Positions 24,827 to 36,510 of a stretch of 64,000 nt of DNA are shown in pieces; positions within the stretch are counted from its first letter, which is position 1; the number at the start of each line of letters is the position of its first letter. The notes below the pieces were generated by a model that was given only the letters and a program-made list of their open reading frames with translations, did no database searches and was not told the origin of the DNA. Source of the DNA: Climacium dendroides (taxonomy: Eukaryota; Streptophyta; Bryopsida; Hypnales; Climaciaceae); the NCBI GenBank assembly GCA_950106755.1, contig OX467091.1, positions 14,773,538 to 14,837,537 on the forward strand. The letters run 5' to 3'. The position numbers were made by a program, and so were the translations under genes.

Positions 24827-25180
24827 GGTCTTTTTTTTGAACCTCACCCTTAGTTGGACCCCACAATCCGTTCGTTGCACAACTGTAATAAGCGTGACCG
24901 GCTCCGATTGGACTGAGCCCAAGGCATCTCACTGTAGCGTAGGATAGCGTAGGAGGTCCACGCATAACAGCTTGGTTTCGTCCCCCCAAGTGGAGGTATA
25001 ATTCCCTCCTACATACTGGGGGGGAGAGTTTAGTTATAATGCTGCACAAGTCATTGGCTGGGTAGAGGTGATGTAGCACCAAGTTGTCAGAGCTTGGTAT
25101 GTCATTGGCAAGGCTATTGTTGAGGGCTCCTGATTTTTGGGGAGCAAAAGGGTCCCCCCAAGGAAGGTTAATAATGTTAT
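24827..25180 (-). mobile_element. Truncated relative of the 90-1113 TIR element
   Basis: Read in reverse, it starts with the same CCATAACATTATTAA terminus at 25179. It then repeats the 'cccttttgctcccc' segment of 114-140 and the 'ggagggaattatacct' segment of 1051-1080, with the middle of the longer element missing. No partner TIR is evident at its left end. Confidence 0.6.
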
Positions 25181-25416
25181 GGAAGCGCGCACCAAACAGA
25201 TGAAACTGAATTTCGGGGAGGTGAAGCTTCTTGAGATATTTTTCAATAAATTTTCCTTGAAAGACAAAAAGAACTAGCATGAGTCATTTCATATTTTTTT
25301 AGAGCTTTGAGAAATCTCTTCTATTAAGACAAGATGTTTGTTTTGTTTGTTTGTTTTGTTTGTTTGTCATGTTGAGATCTCCTGGACTGTGCTTGGTACC
25401 GTCCCCTGGTCGCGTG

Positions 25417-25704
25417 TTTGGTACTCTCGGAAAGCCCTCGGCGAGGAGGGGTGCATCGGCTTGGTCTAGGGTTGTTTGGATGTACCGTGTGAAAATTGTG
25501 CATTTTTTAAATTGTTTTTGGTTCTAAAAAATTACTTTTACTTATATTTTGGTCACAATCTTGGCACCATTGGAAAGCTCTCGGTGAAGAGGGGTGCACG
25601 GGCTTGGTTTCGTGGCATTTCGACTCATGGTAAGAAAGTTATGCATTTTCAAGTTGGTTTTGGTTTTAATAAAATTAAAAAATTACTTTTACTTTTGTTT
25701 TGAC
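25417..25704 (+). repeat. Two direct repeats of about 144 bp upstream of the kinase gene
   Basis: Both units contain 'ggaaagc(c/t)ctcgg(c/t)ga(g/a)gaggggtgca' (anchors at 25440 and 25575) and end in a T-rich stretch with 'attacttttactt'. They have diverged by small indels and could be either regulatory or a duplicated transposon fragment. Confidence 0.65.
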
Positions 25705-25762
25705 TGTGGCATCCGCACAGGATACACTACTTAATTATGAAATTTTGAAGCTGAAATGGCAT

Positions 25763-25852
25763 AGGGCTCCAAAACCGCACACCTCGTAAAATGTACACAT
25801 TTTTTACGATGTACTGTACAAGCAGTGCACAACTTGGGCGGTTTTAGAACCT
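25763..25852. mobile_element. Small foldback MITE near the kinase promoter
   Basis: The arms GGGCTCCAAAACCGC and, complemented, GGTTCTAAAACCGCC match the family at 21218 and 49842, with a shorter interior. Confidence 0.55.
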
Positions 25853-27622
25853 TCGCGATTTTGCAGACAATCGGTAGGTTCCTGGTAATGTCTCTAGTCG
25901 GCAGGCGGTATTGCTCCTCCGACACTCCTTCAGACACTGGGTTCTTCAGCTCTTTCTTTCGCAATGTGTCGACTGCGGTGTGATCTCGAGGTGGGAGTTC
26001 GTTCAGTCTGCCTTGTTGTTGGGCTCAAATTTGTGGCCATCTAAGCGGAGATGCAACTCCGCTGACGATGCAGATGTAGAAGCTTCTCTATTGATGTTCT
26101 TTGGTGGTAGCTCTCCGGTGGTTGAATAGTATGTTTGCGTTGTGGGAGACAGCTTGCGTGCTCGCACCGTGAGAATCAAGTTCTCGCTCAGATGCTTTTA
26201 TCACTTCACACGGAGACCTTGGCCATGGCGCAGCGTGCAGGCAGCAGCATAGCACTTCTGTAAAGAGTTCAGTTGAGAGGTAAATTTTGAACCTTTCCTT
26301 TCCTTCTTAGATTGGAGGAGAAAGTGACAACTGCAAGCATGGAAATTTTTTCTTGACCGAAGTTTTGTTTTTTTGTGTCCCGTCATGTTTGTGGTGAAGG
26401 TATGTGGTTTGTGTGAAGTATTCGGTACCTGCGTGCGGTTGTAGGGAACTGGACTATGGTACCACCACCCATTCCCGACCAGCGATCCACACCCAACTTG
26501 TAGTGTCCAGCTATTTCCAACCCAGGTTGGAACAGATTTCCAAGCAAAGCTTGGAATGTGTTTCTTCCTCCTTTTCAAGGTTGGGACTAATAAGATCGTT
26601 GGACATGTCCCAAAGTAGGAGTCTAAGGTGAAGCACCCAAAAGCATCCCTGTTCTCATTCTTGTACCCTAGAAGTTAATATGTCCTCCAGATGTTTAATT
26701 GCAATTTGCCAACGCATTTGAAGGCCACATACTTAACTCTGATTCGCTGACTATTGATTTTTGTAGAATTCGATTTAGGGTCCACCTATTTGCATATGGG
26801 TAGCTACGATATATGGAATGACGGGCGTGGTGTCCGGTGATTAGAAATTTCGCCTTAGCTGTCCTCAGCTGGTCCTTGAATGCTTTATGCACTATCATAT
26901 TTCCTGTCTGTGTAATTATTGTTCTAGTCTTCCGACCAATAGTTGATTAAGAGTCAGGTTGGCTAATCTTCTACTTTGCAAGTGGTAGAGTTGTACTATC
27001 ATTCAAATGGTAGTGAGTCTTCCAGTGTTATCAGGATTTGGAGCACTAATTACAACAACGCAGATACACTCTCTACGTCGTCTACGGGTCAAGGTCTGCT
27101 TCTTTCGGTCTCTTCTGTGAGAGGCCGTTTGAACTCCGCCATTTCGGATCTGATGCATGTATTAGTTTGATCTCAGTTCCAGGTTGCAATGGAGACACTG
27201 ATCTAGGAACAGGTCCCCAAACCCGTTGACGAATCTTACGAAGCCCACGATCCGCTAGAATACATCGACTTATGTTTCTGAAATGGTGAACCTGTCGGTA
27301 ATTGGCGGTTTTCTAGGTGCCTCAGATCCATCCGATGTTGTCCTAGTATTTTGAGCTAGTCAGGACATTCATCCTTCTATGTCTGTCCTGTTGATGTTTG
27401 GGTTTCGGGTCTTTCCGCAGTTTGTGGGCTTGCTGCGGTTTTGCGGTTTTGACTCGAATTTTCGTTTGTCCATGTTTTGTGTCTGAGGACGATTTGGGCC
27501 CATTACTGAGGTTTGACTGAGGTTGCGTGTTTGCATTGTGGGTTCAGGTTTCGGGCACCTGCTGTGAGATTTAATTCTCACCGATGATTGAGAGCCTGGT
27601 ATGAAGATCTTTGTTATTGCAG
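25853..27622 (+). other. Upstream region of the kinase gene, no coding exon recognised
   Basis: Base composition is more balanced than in the repeats. Short ORFs are not supported by motifs. The segment 26450-26640 has scattered colinear similarity to 58614-59050 on the other side of copy B. Promoter and leader exons probably lie here, but no clear TATA box or start site can be named. Confidence 0.45.
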
Positions 27623-27736
27623 AATCAACTCTCGCCAATAATACAGCACTTGGTCTGGAGATATGTGATAGACGTGCTGCTGCAGGGTTTCGCAATGCCA
27701 ATATTGGCATGCCAACTGGTTCACTTGTATGGAGAG
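27623..27736 (+). other. Putative 5' UTR exon of the kinase gene
   Basis: It is bounded by a good acceptor (TTGTTATTGCAG) and a strong donor (AGAG|GTAAGG). The next acceptor is TGGTATGCAG at 27842-27851, giving a last leader segment 27852-27971 before the ATG. The exon lacks a frame that continues into the kinase. It is inferred from splice consensus only. Confidence 0.4.
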
Positions 27737-27971
27737 GTAAGGATTGCAACTACCATTTTATTCAATTTCTTTTTTGTTTACACTTTTGGTACTGGAAATT
27801 GATCTAAGCCGCACCTTGTCTTTTGCGCTGATGAATACGAATGGTATGCAGAGAGTGAAGAGCAATCTTTGATGCATTCCAGCAGGGATGGGAATACGCA
27901 CTGAGCAATGTCCATTTGAAATGACCTCTGAAAAATGAGGTCTTGCTGTATGTTGATTCTACGCTGGAAAG

Positions 27972-29480
27972 ATGGAGACTTGCTCGGGAAGTAATAGATC
28001 CTCGTCAGTTAAGGAGAAAGTGGACTTCTTGAGTGCTTGTGAACGCATCGTGCATGATATAGAGGAAGTTGTGAACCGTGGGAACTTGCTGAATCAAAGC
28101 CAATGCCGAGCTTTTTCTTTCCATCTTTTACAAGCGGTTCAATTCATACGAGAGATAAGAGAATCATCTGGGTTGACCTTCAGACCGTTTCTGCGAAGTC
28201 TGTGTCGATCTTTGCAGAAGGCAAAATTACTTGTGAGTAAATGTGCGGGCGAAGATTGGACTGCAGTAGCAGTATTTCAAGGCCAAAATGAAAGTGCATT
28301 TCAAGAGGTCTGGCAGGAGGTTTCGTTCTGCTTTGATAAAATTTACGACGACGCCAGGAACGTCGACACTAGAATTCCAGTACTAAAATTTTTCAATTTT
28401 TTTCGCACATCCTTGAGTACATCGTTGGCCATTCAGAGTGACCAAGAAGACCTTCGAAGGAGGCTTGAACGCCTCGCTAGCAGCGGCAAGTGGTTTGGTT
28501 ATTTCTTGCGAAAGCAGGAAGCTCAAAAGCAATGTCTTGCTAGACACTTGCTCCAGAAGTTCAGTTGCACATCTCAAGAATGTCTTTCCAATTCTTCGGA
28601 TGTGTGCAAGGCAGGCCTGTGGGAGAAGGAGAGTGAACCTCCAGGGACGTGGGGGAACTCCAAATTTCTTGGAGCTGGATCAGGGGCGAGTGGTGTCTGC
28701 AAGACCGAATGGTTGGGTGTGCCTTGTGCGAAGAAAGAGTTTCATGGCCAAGCTTCTGAGGCCACATTTTTGAAGGAAGCGAGCATTTTGTCCCATTTGA
28801 AGCACCCCCGCATTGTGAATTTTCTTTGTTGTGGCAATGGTGAGTCGAAAGGGGATCGTTTTATTGCCATGGAGCTGATGGAGAAGAGCCTTTTTGATGT
28901 GATTGAAGATCAGAAGGGTGTGCATTTTGCATTGCCTGTAGCCATTGACATCATTGTGCAAATAGCAGAGGGGATGCGCTATCTGCATTCCCAGGGAGTT
29001 GCACATCGAGACCTTAAGCCACAAAACGTGCTTGTGAATAGGGTGGTCTATACACATTTCCCACATCAATATTACTGTGTGAAGTTGGTTGATTTTGGAA
29101 TGTCCAAGACCAAGGTTGAGGTCTCGAAATCAGACACAATATCGTATCCAGGCATTGGCACTACAAGGTATAGGGCTCCCGAGGTTCATCCCAAAGCACA
29201 TGTTGATGGTGTGGGCAAGGCCAAGTGGTTCCGAGTGGATGTCTATAGCTTTGCTATGACTTGTGCCCATGTTTTGTCATTGAAGGCACCTTTTGAAGAC
29301 ATGGAGCAATTGAGTGAATTGTATCCATGCCTCTTGAAGGGGTGGAGGCCAAAGCTTTCTTTGGGCTTGCCAAGGAAGTTGGTTGCTATTTTACGTGAGT
29401 GTTGGGATGTGAATCCTCTCACGAGGCCTTCTTTTGTAAATATTTGCAAAAGATTGCATGTACTTAGACTCGTTGTTTGA
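27972..29480 (+). CDS. DUF1221-type Ser/Thr protein kinase (TKL-like), 502 aa
   Basis: The N-terminal helical region (residues about 10-200) fits DUF1221 (PF06760), a plant domain found ahead of kinase domains; its role is unknown. The kinase domain runs from about 230 to 500. It has the Gly-rich loop GAGSGASGVCK (234-244), Lys255 in CAKKEF, Glu269 in LKEASILSHLKHPRIV, catalytic loop HRDLKPQN (345-352), DFG (374-376) and RAPE (401-404), then DVYSFAM and RPSF. All catalytic residues are present, so activity is expected. No signal peptide or membrane segment is seen, so it is probably cytosolic. The start is set by an in-frame TGA at 27954-27956, 15 nt upstream. The coding part is one exon. The substrate is unknown. 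Confidence 0.92.
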   Translation: METCSGSNRSSSVKEKVDFLSACERIVHDIEEVVNRGNLLNQSQCRAFSFHLLQAVQFIREIRESSGLTFRPFLRSLCRSLQKAKLLVSKCAGEDWTAVAVFQGQNESAFQEVWQEVSFCFDKIYDDARNVDTRIPVLKFFNFFRTSLSTSLAIQSDQEDLRRRLERLASSGKWFGYFLRKQEAQKQCLARHLLQKFSCTSQECLSNSSDVCKAGLWEKESEPPGTWGNSKFLGAGSGASGVCKTEWLGVPCAKKEFHGQASEATFLKEASILSHLKHPRIVNFLCCGNGESKGDRFIAMELMEKSLFDVIEDQKGVHFALPVAIDIIVQIAEGMRYLHSQGVAHRDLKPQNVLVNRVVYTHFPHQYYCVKLVDFGMSKTKVEVSKSDTISYPGIGTTRYRAPEVHPKAHVDGVGKAKWFRVDVYSFAMTCAHVLSLKAPFEDMEQLSELYPCLLKGWRPKLSLGLPRKLVAILRECWDVNPLTRPSFVNICKRLHVLRLVV

Positions 29481-30390
29481 AGTAGAAGAGATTTCTTTGT
29501 CGAATACAACTTTTGGTTTGGGTACAATAGAATACATTGGGGAGATAGATTCTTGGGCCAGGAGGAATGGTAAAGGAATGGGAAATTCAAGCATGAGTAG
29601 TTCCCTAGAAACTGGTCAATCTAGCTACTACATTGCTCAAGATTATAATTTTTGTGATAGAGATGATAGAGCATGTGATGAGTGACTTGGGAATTCAAGA
29701 AGGTATTTAGAATTTGTTACTAGTCTATTTCTTCATATGATCATTTTTAGATCTTACATGAGTATTGAGTTGTTTTTACAAGATCATAGTAATATGTTGA
29801 TTATAGATGTATTTGTGATCTATTTATCTTGTTATTACAACCTTTAGAACCAAGGAATGAAGAATCATATTAGATGTTGCTTATTGTGTTTCTTTTATTT
29901 TTTTTGTGGATGTAATTGTAAAAGTATAGCTTTCATATTTGCTAATAATTGGCCTTGTTTGGGCTGGAGGAATTGTGGTTTTGGCTATTTTAATCATGAA
30001 ATTCAAGAGTGTTGGTGTATTGAAATGGGTGATAATGAAATAAAATGAAGTTGAAGCCACTTTATTGCCATTGAATGGCAAGTGACATTGGCTTGTCATC
30101 AAATTCTTGTTTTGTAATCTTGCTACGATTAGGAAGGTAGAAACTCCCAAATGCGTCACACTAGCCTGAAAATGTCATCTTCACTAGATGTACATGTAAT
30201 TAATCAATATTTTCTTACATTGAAATCCTCTTTTAGTTGTTACCAAAAAAATATAAAAATTTGATCAGTCTAATAAAAATAACTTATATTTTGTTAAAAT
30301 TAGGGAAGTCCCTACTTTATTCAAATTGTACATTCAATTGATGGTGATTGACTTGTTATCCAATTTACATATCATTGGAAGTTGAGTAGA
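29481..30390 (+). other. Kinase 3' UTR and downstream spacer
   Basis: AT-rich, with possible poly(A) signals (AATAAA-like near 30040). No gene is seen. It directly abuts the point where copy B becomes alignable with the start of the window; homology may extend further left in copy B than can be tested here. Confidence 0.5.
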
Positions 30391-30888
30391 AATAACTAAG
30401 TTTGTTGGCAATGAAATTCATCTTAGATGTATCTTGTTATTCTTCATAAATAAAGCTTGAATGATTTGTAGTTACCTAGTTTACTACTGGGGCTATTAAA
30501 TATGCCATTTTAACAAATGTTACCATCTTGGCTTTAATTTTGGTTGCCCCCTTAAGCTTTGAATATTTAAAATACACCAACTTAACAAACTTAAAGGCTT
30601 AGTTGTTGAGGGTATTTGGAGAGGGAGTGACTTTCACCGTGTAGACACTATAAAAAATCCAAGTTTTGGTTATGTTTTTATCACTAATGTTCGATGTTTG
30701 ACAAAACATAAAGATGTTAGAGGACATTTAAACCAACAAGGTAGATTTTTGTGGACATTGTGGAGACCATTGATATGTCAAGTTTGTAAATCCAAGTTGA
30801 TGTTATCATTGATACTAATGTTTTATTTGACATAATTGAAGACATATTGATGTTTTTTGGCACACCCCAAAAAATATAGACTACCACA

Positions 30889-31623
30889 TGGTTGATTGCA
30901 AGAAACACCTGTCGATTTTGTTGCGTTTTCACAGTACTTATGGTTTTTCTTCTGTAGTACTTTAAAAATAGAAAACTAATTTTTTTTAAATTAAAAAAAT
31001 ATGAATCATGTATATACTTCTAAAATGAAGGTTTGCAGGGAAGGAAATGTGTAGAAAAATTCTCTAACTAGGAGAACTTGAAAAGTACCAAATCTCAAGA
31101 AAATAGGACTTTTGATGTGAAAATTAGTTAAAAATAGTAAAAAAAAGTAAATACAAAAAATAAAAAGTGGCCATTTTTAAGAACTTTATGAAGATGGTCA
31201 TTCACGAAAAAACTTACAAAAATAATATTTTATATGTTTCAAAATGCAAGCAGAAGGAAGCTCTCTTCATAGACTTCCATACCACACAAAATTAATTATT
31301 TTTAAAAACCCTTTGGTGAAAAGTTGTATTTATATGTAAGGAAAAACTCCATATAATTTTCTTGATGTAGGGTATATGAAAAAGGTACTCAAAAGTACTA
31401 AAAACCTCCAAATTGGCAAATGTGACATTTATTTCGGACCTATTTTTGGATAGTAAATTATTTTTGAAAATTACCAAAAAATCAAGGAAGTTGTAGGATA
31501 GTCATGAGTACCTTCCTTGTAAATCTTAAGTCATTTGAAGTTAAAACACAAAAGTTATGGCCAAAAAACAACTCAGCCCGCAACGTGTGACAGAAAATAG
31601 TACAAGTGTTTCTTGTAATCACC
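30889..31623. mobile_element. TIR element, copy B only (about 0.73 kb)
   Basis: Inverted ends: GGTTGATTGCAAGAAACACC on the left and, complemented, GGGTGATTACAAGAAACACT on the right. A possible target duplication is CCACAT. Copy A is contiguous across the site (about 1405). The minus-strand ORF inside has no motif. It is a non-autonomous DNA transposon; its family is not assigned. Confidence 0.7.
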
Positions 31624-34600
31624 CACATCAACAAATGCCTTCATTTTGACTATAACTAAGCTAGTAAAAATTAGTACTATCTATGGTAAAAATGTGGACC
31701 ATATGTGAAAAACTTAGGAGAAGGGCAACCATATGGCATGCCTTGTAAGAAAAGAGAAATGGATGGATGTGCACCATGAATGAAAAGAGAAATTGATGGA
31801 TCATGTGCATTGTGAATGAAAAGAGATGGTCTTTATACAAGTGGGGTGGTAGGAAGTGAAACAATCCATATGGAATATATAAAGCAACAAATACAATTAG
31901 AATATAAGAATTTGAAACAACGTCAAGATGTACAATGATTAAATTCCTATATTCTAATTATCCCATATCTTTTGTCTCACCATGGAAAGGGAATGGATAT
32001 AAATATGGCCGTATCAAAGTTAAAATACACATCACTCATTGGATGGATGAAAAAGTATTGTAGTGATTAGTCAGACCAGTATTCCTCCAGTTAGCCCTTA
32101 ATTCATACCAAAGGCCCACTTAGAGTAAACCGCTCCAGAATCGTTTCCATGAGGATTTGAGGTTTACAGATTCATAGGCTAACTCGATTCTAGTTTTCAC
32201 TTTCTCTCCTACTTACTAATCCGGACTACAGGTCCGGTTCGGTCACTAGTGCCGGATGGTTTTCGGATAATTCCGGAAAACGTTCAGTTGCCCCTTCCGG
32301 AATCCCTGGGTTTAGGTGACGAGTGGCCAGATCCACCGTCCGGATGCTTACCGTGTCCGGAAATACGCTCTCTCTTTCAATCTCTCAATCTCTAACACTA
32401 ACTTAATTCTTTAGGGACCGGAAGTATCCTCCTGTTTCGTCACCTCACAAATCCGGAATGCTTACCGGACCAGGTCACATAGGGACGGTCAAGGACTACA
32501 ACGACATCCTAGCATTACCCTAACACTGAGCCTCCCGTCGACTGGGTGGATCTCCTCGTACTCTCTTGGGCGTTGCACCGGGGCTTTGACTCCGTCTATG
32601 GAGAATTCCGGCATCCGGATTCGGGCACGTCTTGCAAACTCCCGTACACGGAAGTTGCTAGCAGCCTTTCAGATACCCTTACACCTAAGGCCGTATCCTA
32701 CCCTCAGGCTATACCGGCATCTAAGCGGTAGTACACTAACACTACTGTTGGAACAATCCGGCCGATCTCCCCATCAAGTCAGTGACGTCTGGAAACCACT
32801 CACAAAGTCGACTCTTGCTACTCAAGGTAAGTTCTCAGCATCCGAAAAAGGTACGAATGGACCCACACCCCTACAAGCATGCACCGAATACAAAAAGATA
32901 GAGAATGGAAACCTCCAAACATTTGGATTAAGTTCAAAAAGATACACGCTGAAAATAATGGGCCGGATGTGAATGACCACAAAGGTCCATCAAAACCTAA
33001 CTTATACTAAAACTAACATCATCCTAAAAATCCCACAAAACATTCCTATTGGCTCGCTAGATTTCCGGTAATCTCCTAGATCCTATTTTTCCGACTTTGA
33101 TGGCCGGACTCCGGTACTGTCGCTAATATATACACTACTACCCACTAGCCTTTTGAATCCTTATCTGTGGGAGGAGCAAGGTCCTTCAACGAGTCCAGAT
33201 TGATTTGCTTCCGGCTACTCCCTGGAGAAAACACATCCGGACCCCTTGCTCCCCACCTCGGGACTCCCACGATGTTGGTGTCCCTGTCTACACTCCGGGT
33301 TCCGACTATCGGAACTTCCGGACTTCTCCGAGAATCCTTCTGGGTCTTTTTGTGACGGGGAGAAGACTGTACCGATCGGCCCCCGTGAGTCTCCGGAGGA
33401 GAACCCATAAGGTCAATGAGCGGGATCACCGGAAGGAGGTCTTCACTACCTTGAGGTACCACGGCACCCCAATCCACTCCTTCTAGTCTCCCCGGCGGTG
33501 GTGAAAGTTCTGAACCAGCAGGTACCACCAGTAATACTTCTGTAACAATAGGTTCCGGATCATTACCTTCCGGAACCACCAAAGTCTGGGCAGAAGGGGA
33601 AGAAGAAGTTACCGGATCTAACTCTGCAAGAGCCAGATACTCCATCATATCCCGCATCTCGGCCCGAGAGGCGTCCATCCATCTCGCCTGCTCCAGTAAA
33701 TACTTGATGATGGGTACCCGGCTCAAGCTGGCGGCAGCGTCGAAGTTAGCCTTGAATAGCCGGGCTTTGTTGATACAGTCCGCCGGTACTTCCAAGGAAC
33801 TTCAAAGCCGGACCACACCCTAGCACAGTGCCGCTATCTGCCGGCGGTGGTCCTCTCCTATGACTCTGGCCATCTCTTGGGCTGTGCATAGATCACTCTC
33901 CAATCTGACGCACTTGGATTCCGATTCCCGGACTCGATCCAGCAATGTCCGTTTCTCTACTCGTAAAGCCCTCAACTCCGTCACTAACCGCTTTTGCTTC
34001 TCTATTAAGAGGGCATTTTGTTTTTCCGCCGCCACCAACGCATCTGTCCTCCGGAAGATGGCGTTCCGGTCGGTCAGTGCCATCTTCCGACACATCCTTT
34101 TGAGGGTCTCCTCATAGTTATAGAGGACCTTCATAAGATCGTTCGCCCACCATACGATGTGTTGGGCCATTTCCGCGATATCTTCTATTGGTGATCCTCC
34201 TAATTGGAGTTCGGTTCTATCTCCTTCCTCTGCCTCTGTAAGTCTGGTTTGGGAGGGTCCGGCCTCGGTCTGAGCGAGATCAACTTGCTGCTGCACTGGT
34301 CCAACCTCTTGTGAAGAAGGTCGGACTTCTTACGGAGTCGATCTGGTTTCTTCTTTCCAATCTGGAACTTCCTCCTCCCGTGACTCTGACACGGGAGGAT
34401 CCTCTATTGGCCTTACTGGTGGAGTCCTATTCCGCCGTGGCCTCTTCGCTAGAAGAGTGGGCGGTTCCTCATCGTCCGGTCCGTCTCGGGAAGAAGGTTC
34501 TTCTCCTCCGTACTGCTGAAGCTGAACTAACTCCTAATAGGTAGTTTCCTCGTTCGCCTTGAGCAGGGAGTGGTGGGCATACAGGTGGGAGATGTAAGCC

Positions 34601-36092
34601 GGAAGAGGACTCCCACCTTTCTTCCCCAGCCGGAGGGAATGCACAAGGTCTCCTATCAATTCGTGGATGACGAAGGCCCAATCCATCATCAGTTTACCTT
34701 GAAGACTCCCGAGGATGGCGGAAGCCACCTTGGCCACTACTCTCCTTGGCTTGGTCGGGTGAAGGATAGGGTTGAGAAACACTACCACATCCCGATACTC
34801 CGGATTCACCAGGTCGGAAACCTGGTTACCTTCCTTCGAGTTGGCCGGCACTCGGAATTCACCCTCCATGCACTCCTGGTTCTTCTCCATGACTTTGTTC
34901 CACTACAAGGAATTGGGGGTTATCGTGACTGCAGAAACGTGACTACAGAGATTTTGCGACTACATCGTGACTTCACCTCCGTAATTGCACTAGCGGGCCG
35001 ATCTTCCCGACGCTACAGTCATGATTCAGTCATTCTGCAATCGCGCGATTCACTGTGGGATGAACAGTGACTGCGCTGGAGGTTCATTCACAATGTTCCG
35101 TCCACAGGGTCCACGAGGAAGTGACGTGGCTACCAGAAACGCGATTGGAGACTATAGGGGACTACCAAGTCATTGCAGTAGGACTGTAAGACTGAAAGAA
35201 GTCACGGGGAAGATGTTTTCTTTTACTTATACGTAAAGAAAAAGAAATGAAGCCCCAGAGCGGTCCACGGAGGACAAGAGCAGGCAACTACGGTATCGGG
35301 TATGTGACTTCAATATGACTGCAGAATCATTGGGACTTCTTGCACATATAACTAGGGTCATGCAATAAGGTGTTTAGGGGAATATGATAGAGGGGGCCAT
35401 GCTGCAAATGGATGGAACTTCTGATAAGATGTGATGCAGGAAGCCTAAAATGAAACAACATTTAGATATAACGAGAGAGATGTGGGAGTGTCATTATTCA
35501 AATGAAGCACATACAACATGAAGTGTACAAGGAAGATATAATACTACTCGGAGTGGAAGTTCACTGAACATGGAGGCGTTTGAGGCGGCAACTAGCATGC
35601 CAATGTCTCAAAGATGAGGTGAATACTACTCTCACATCATATTTGCGATTTTGGCATTCACACTTGGTTAATAAAGTTTGCATTCATGCATTGGACACCA
35701 AGGTTCATAGAAATGTAGCTAATACAATACCTGCATAAGCGGGAAATTGTATTGAATATGAATGAAGGACAATGACAAAGGCAAGGTCATCACCCAATAA
35801 ATGGGGTGACATTGAGAGGAAGGGACACTTTGTGGCAAGTGAAGCCTAACTGATTGCAGTATGACTTCACCATGACTGTGATGCAACTACAGAATGACTG
35901 AAGCACGACTAGAGAGTCTAATTAATGACTCCGGTATAACTACTAACTGCCCGAAATGTTTGCAAGTGGTCTACTTGTTTGATTGCTGCATGACGCGTTT
36001 AGCTTCTGTGATGCTCCGCGACCCATGACACAATGAGGGACACTAAAAACGACGTGATTACCTTCCGACTACGGACCTAAGCAAGATTGTAC

Positions 36093-36510
36093 CTAATATT
36101 GCTCTTGCGCCAATAAGTTCTCTTCCACCGATAATTCGATGGCTCCGACTAGATTGGCGGTGGAGCTTCTATCCGGCACTCTTCGTGGAGCTGTAAGTCC
36201 CATGGTCTCGCCATTGGTTGTGATGAAGGCATCTGTGCGGTCGAGTACCTCTCGTTTCGAACGGATTTCGTGGCGTAAGACCATTTTCCAGCCAGTTCTG
36301 TCCGCCGCATCGGAGAAAAATACTTGTGTGCCTTGACTTGGGAAGATGAATGGCTTGGCTATGCAAAGGAGTTTATGGCGGAAGTTCACCAAAAGGAATC
36401 ATGCGTCATCACACACATACGTAGGGTTCCCTCGCGTGTCAATTGGTTTTACCCACAATATAGTGTGGTCATGTCTGCAAACACCGTTTCGGGAACTCCT
36501 ATTTGGAGAA
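36093..36510 (-). pseudogene. Relic of TNP2-type transposase C-terminus (DUF4216-like)
   Basis: On the minus strand the text ..GNPTYVCDDA-stop-FLLVNFRHKLLCIAKPFIFPSQGTQVFFSDAADRTGWKMVL (shown here in fragments) follows the DUF4216 pattern: a Tyr/Asp turn, a hydrophobic 'LVNF' strand, 'PFI..SQ..QVFF..D' and 'W.(V/M)VL'. DUF4216 is the C-terminal domain of CACTA TNP2 transposases. One in-frame TGA interrupts it near 36395. The rest of the transposase is missing or too decayed to read between 34920 and 38020, so this element is probably non-autonomous. Confidence 0.5.

Larger units (their letters stand above)
24026..25762. other. Unique spacer between the duplication copies and the kinase gene
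   Basis: No homology to copy B is seen here. It contains an inverted, truncated relative of the 90-1113 element (24827-25180), a GTTT-rich short tandem near 25335 and a two-unit direct repeat (25417-25704). Its ORFs coincide with the element relic and have no motif. Confidence 0.6.

Noticed and set aside
24813..25280. 155-codon minus-strand frame
   Set aside because: Lies over a relic of the 90-1113 TIR element and shares only nucleotide-level similarity. The matching region at 74-388 is in a different reading context.
32059..33144. Possible LTR at the left end of the TG..CA element
   Set aside because: Its sequence is not repeated at the right end (41954-42786). No polypurine tract or primer-binding site could be recognised.
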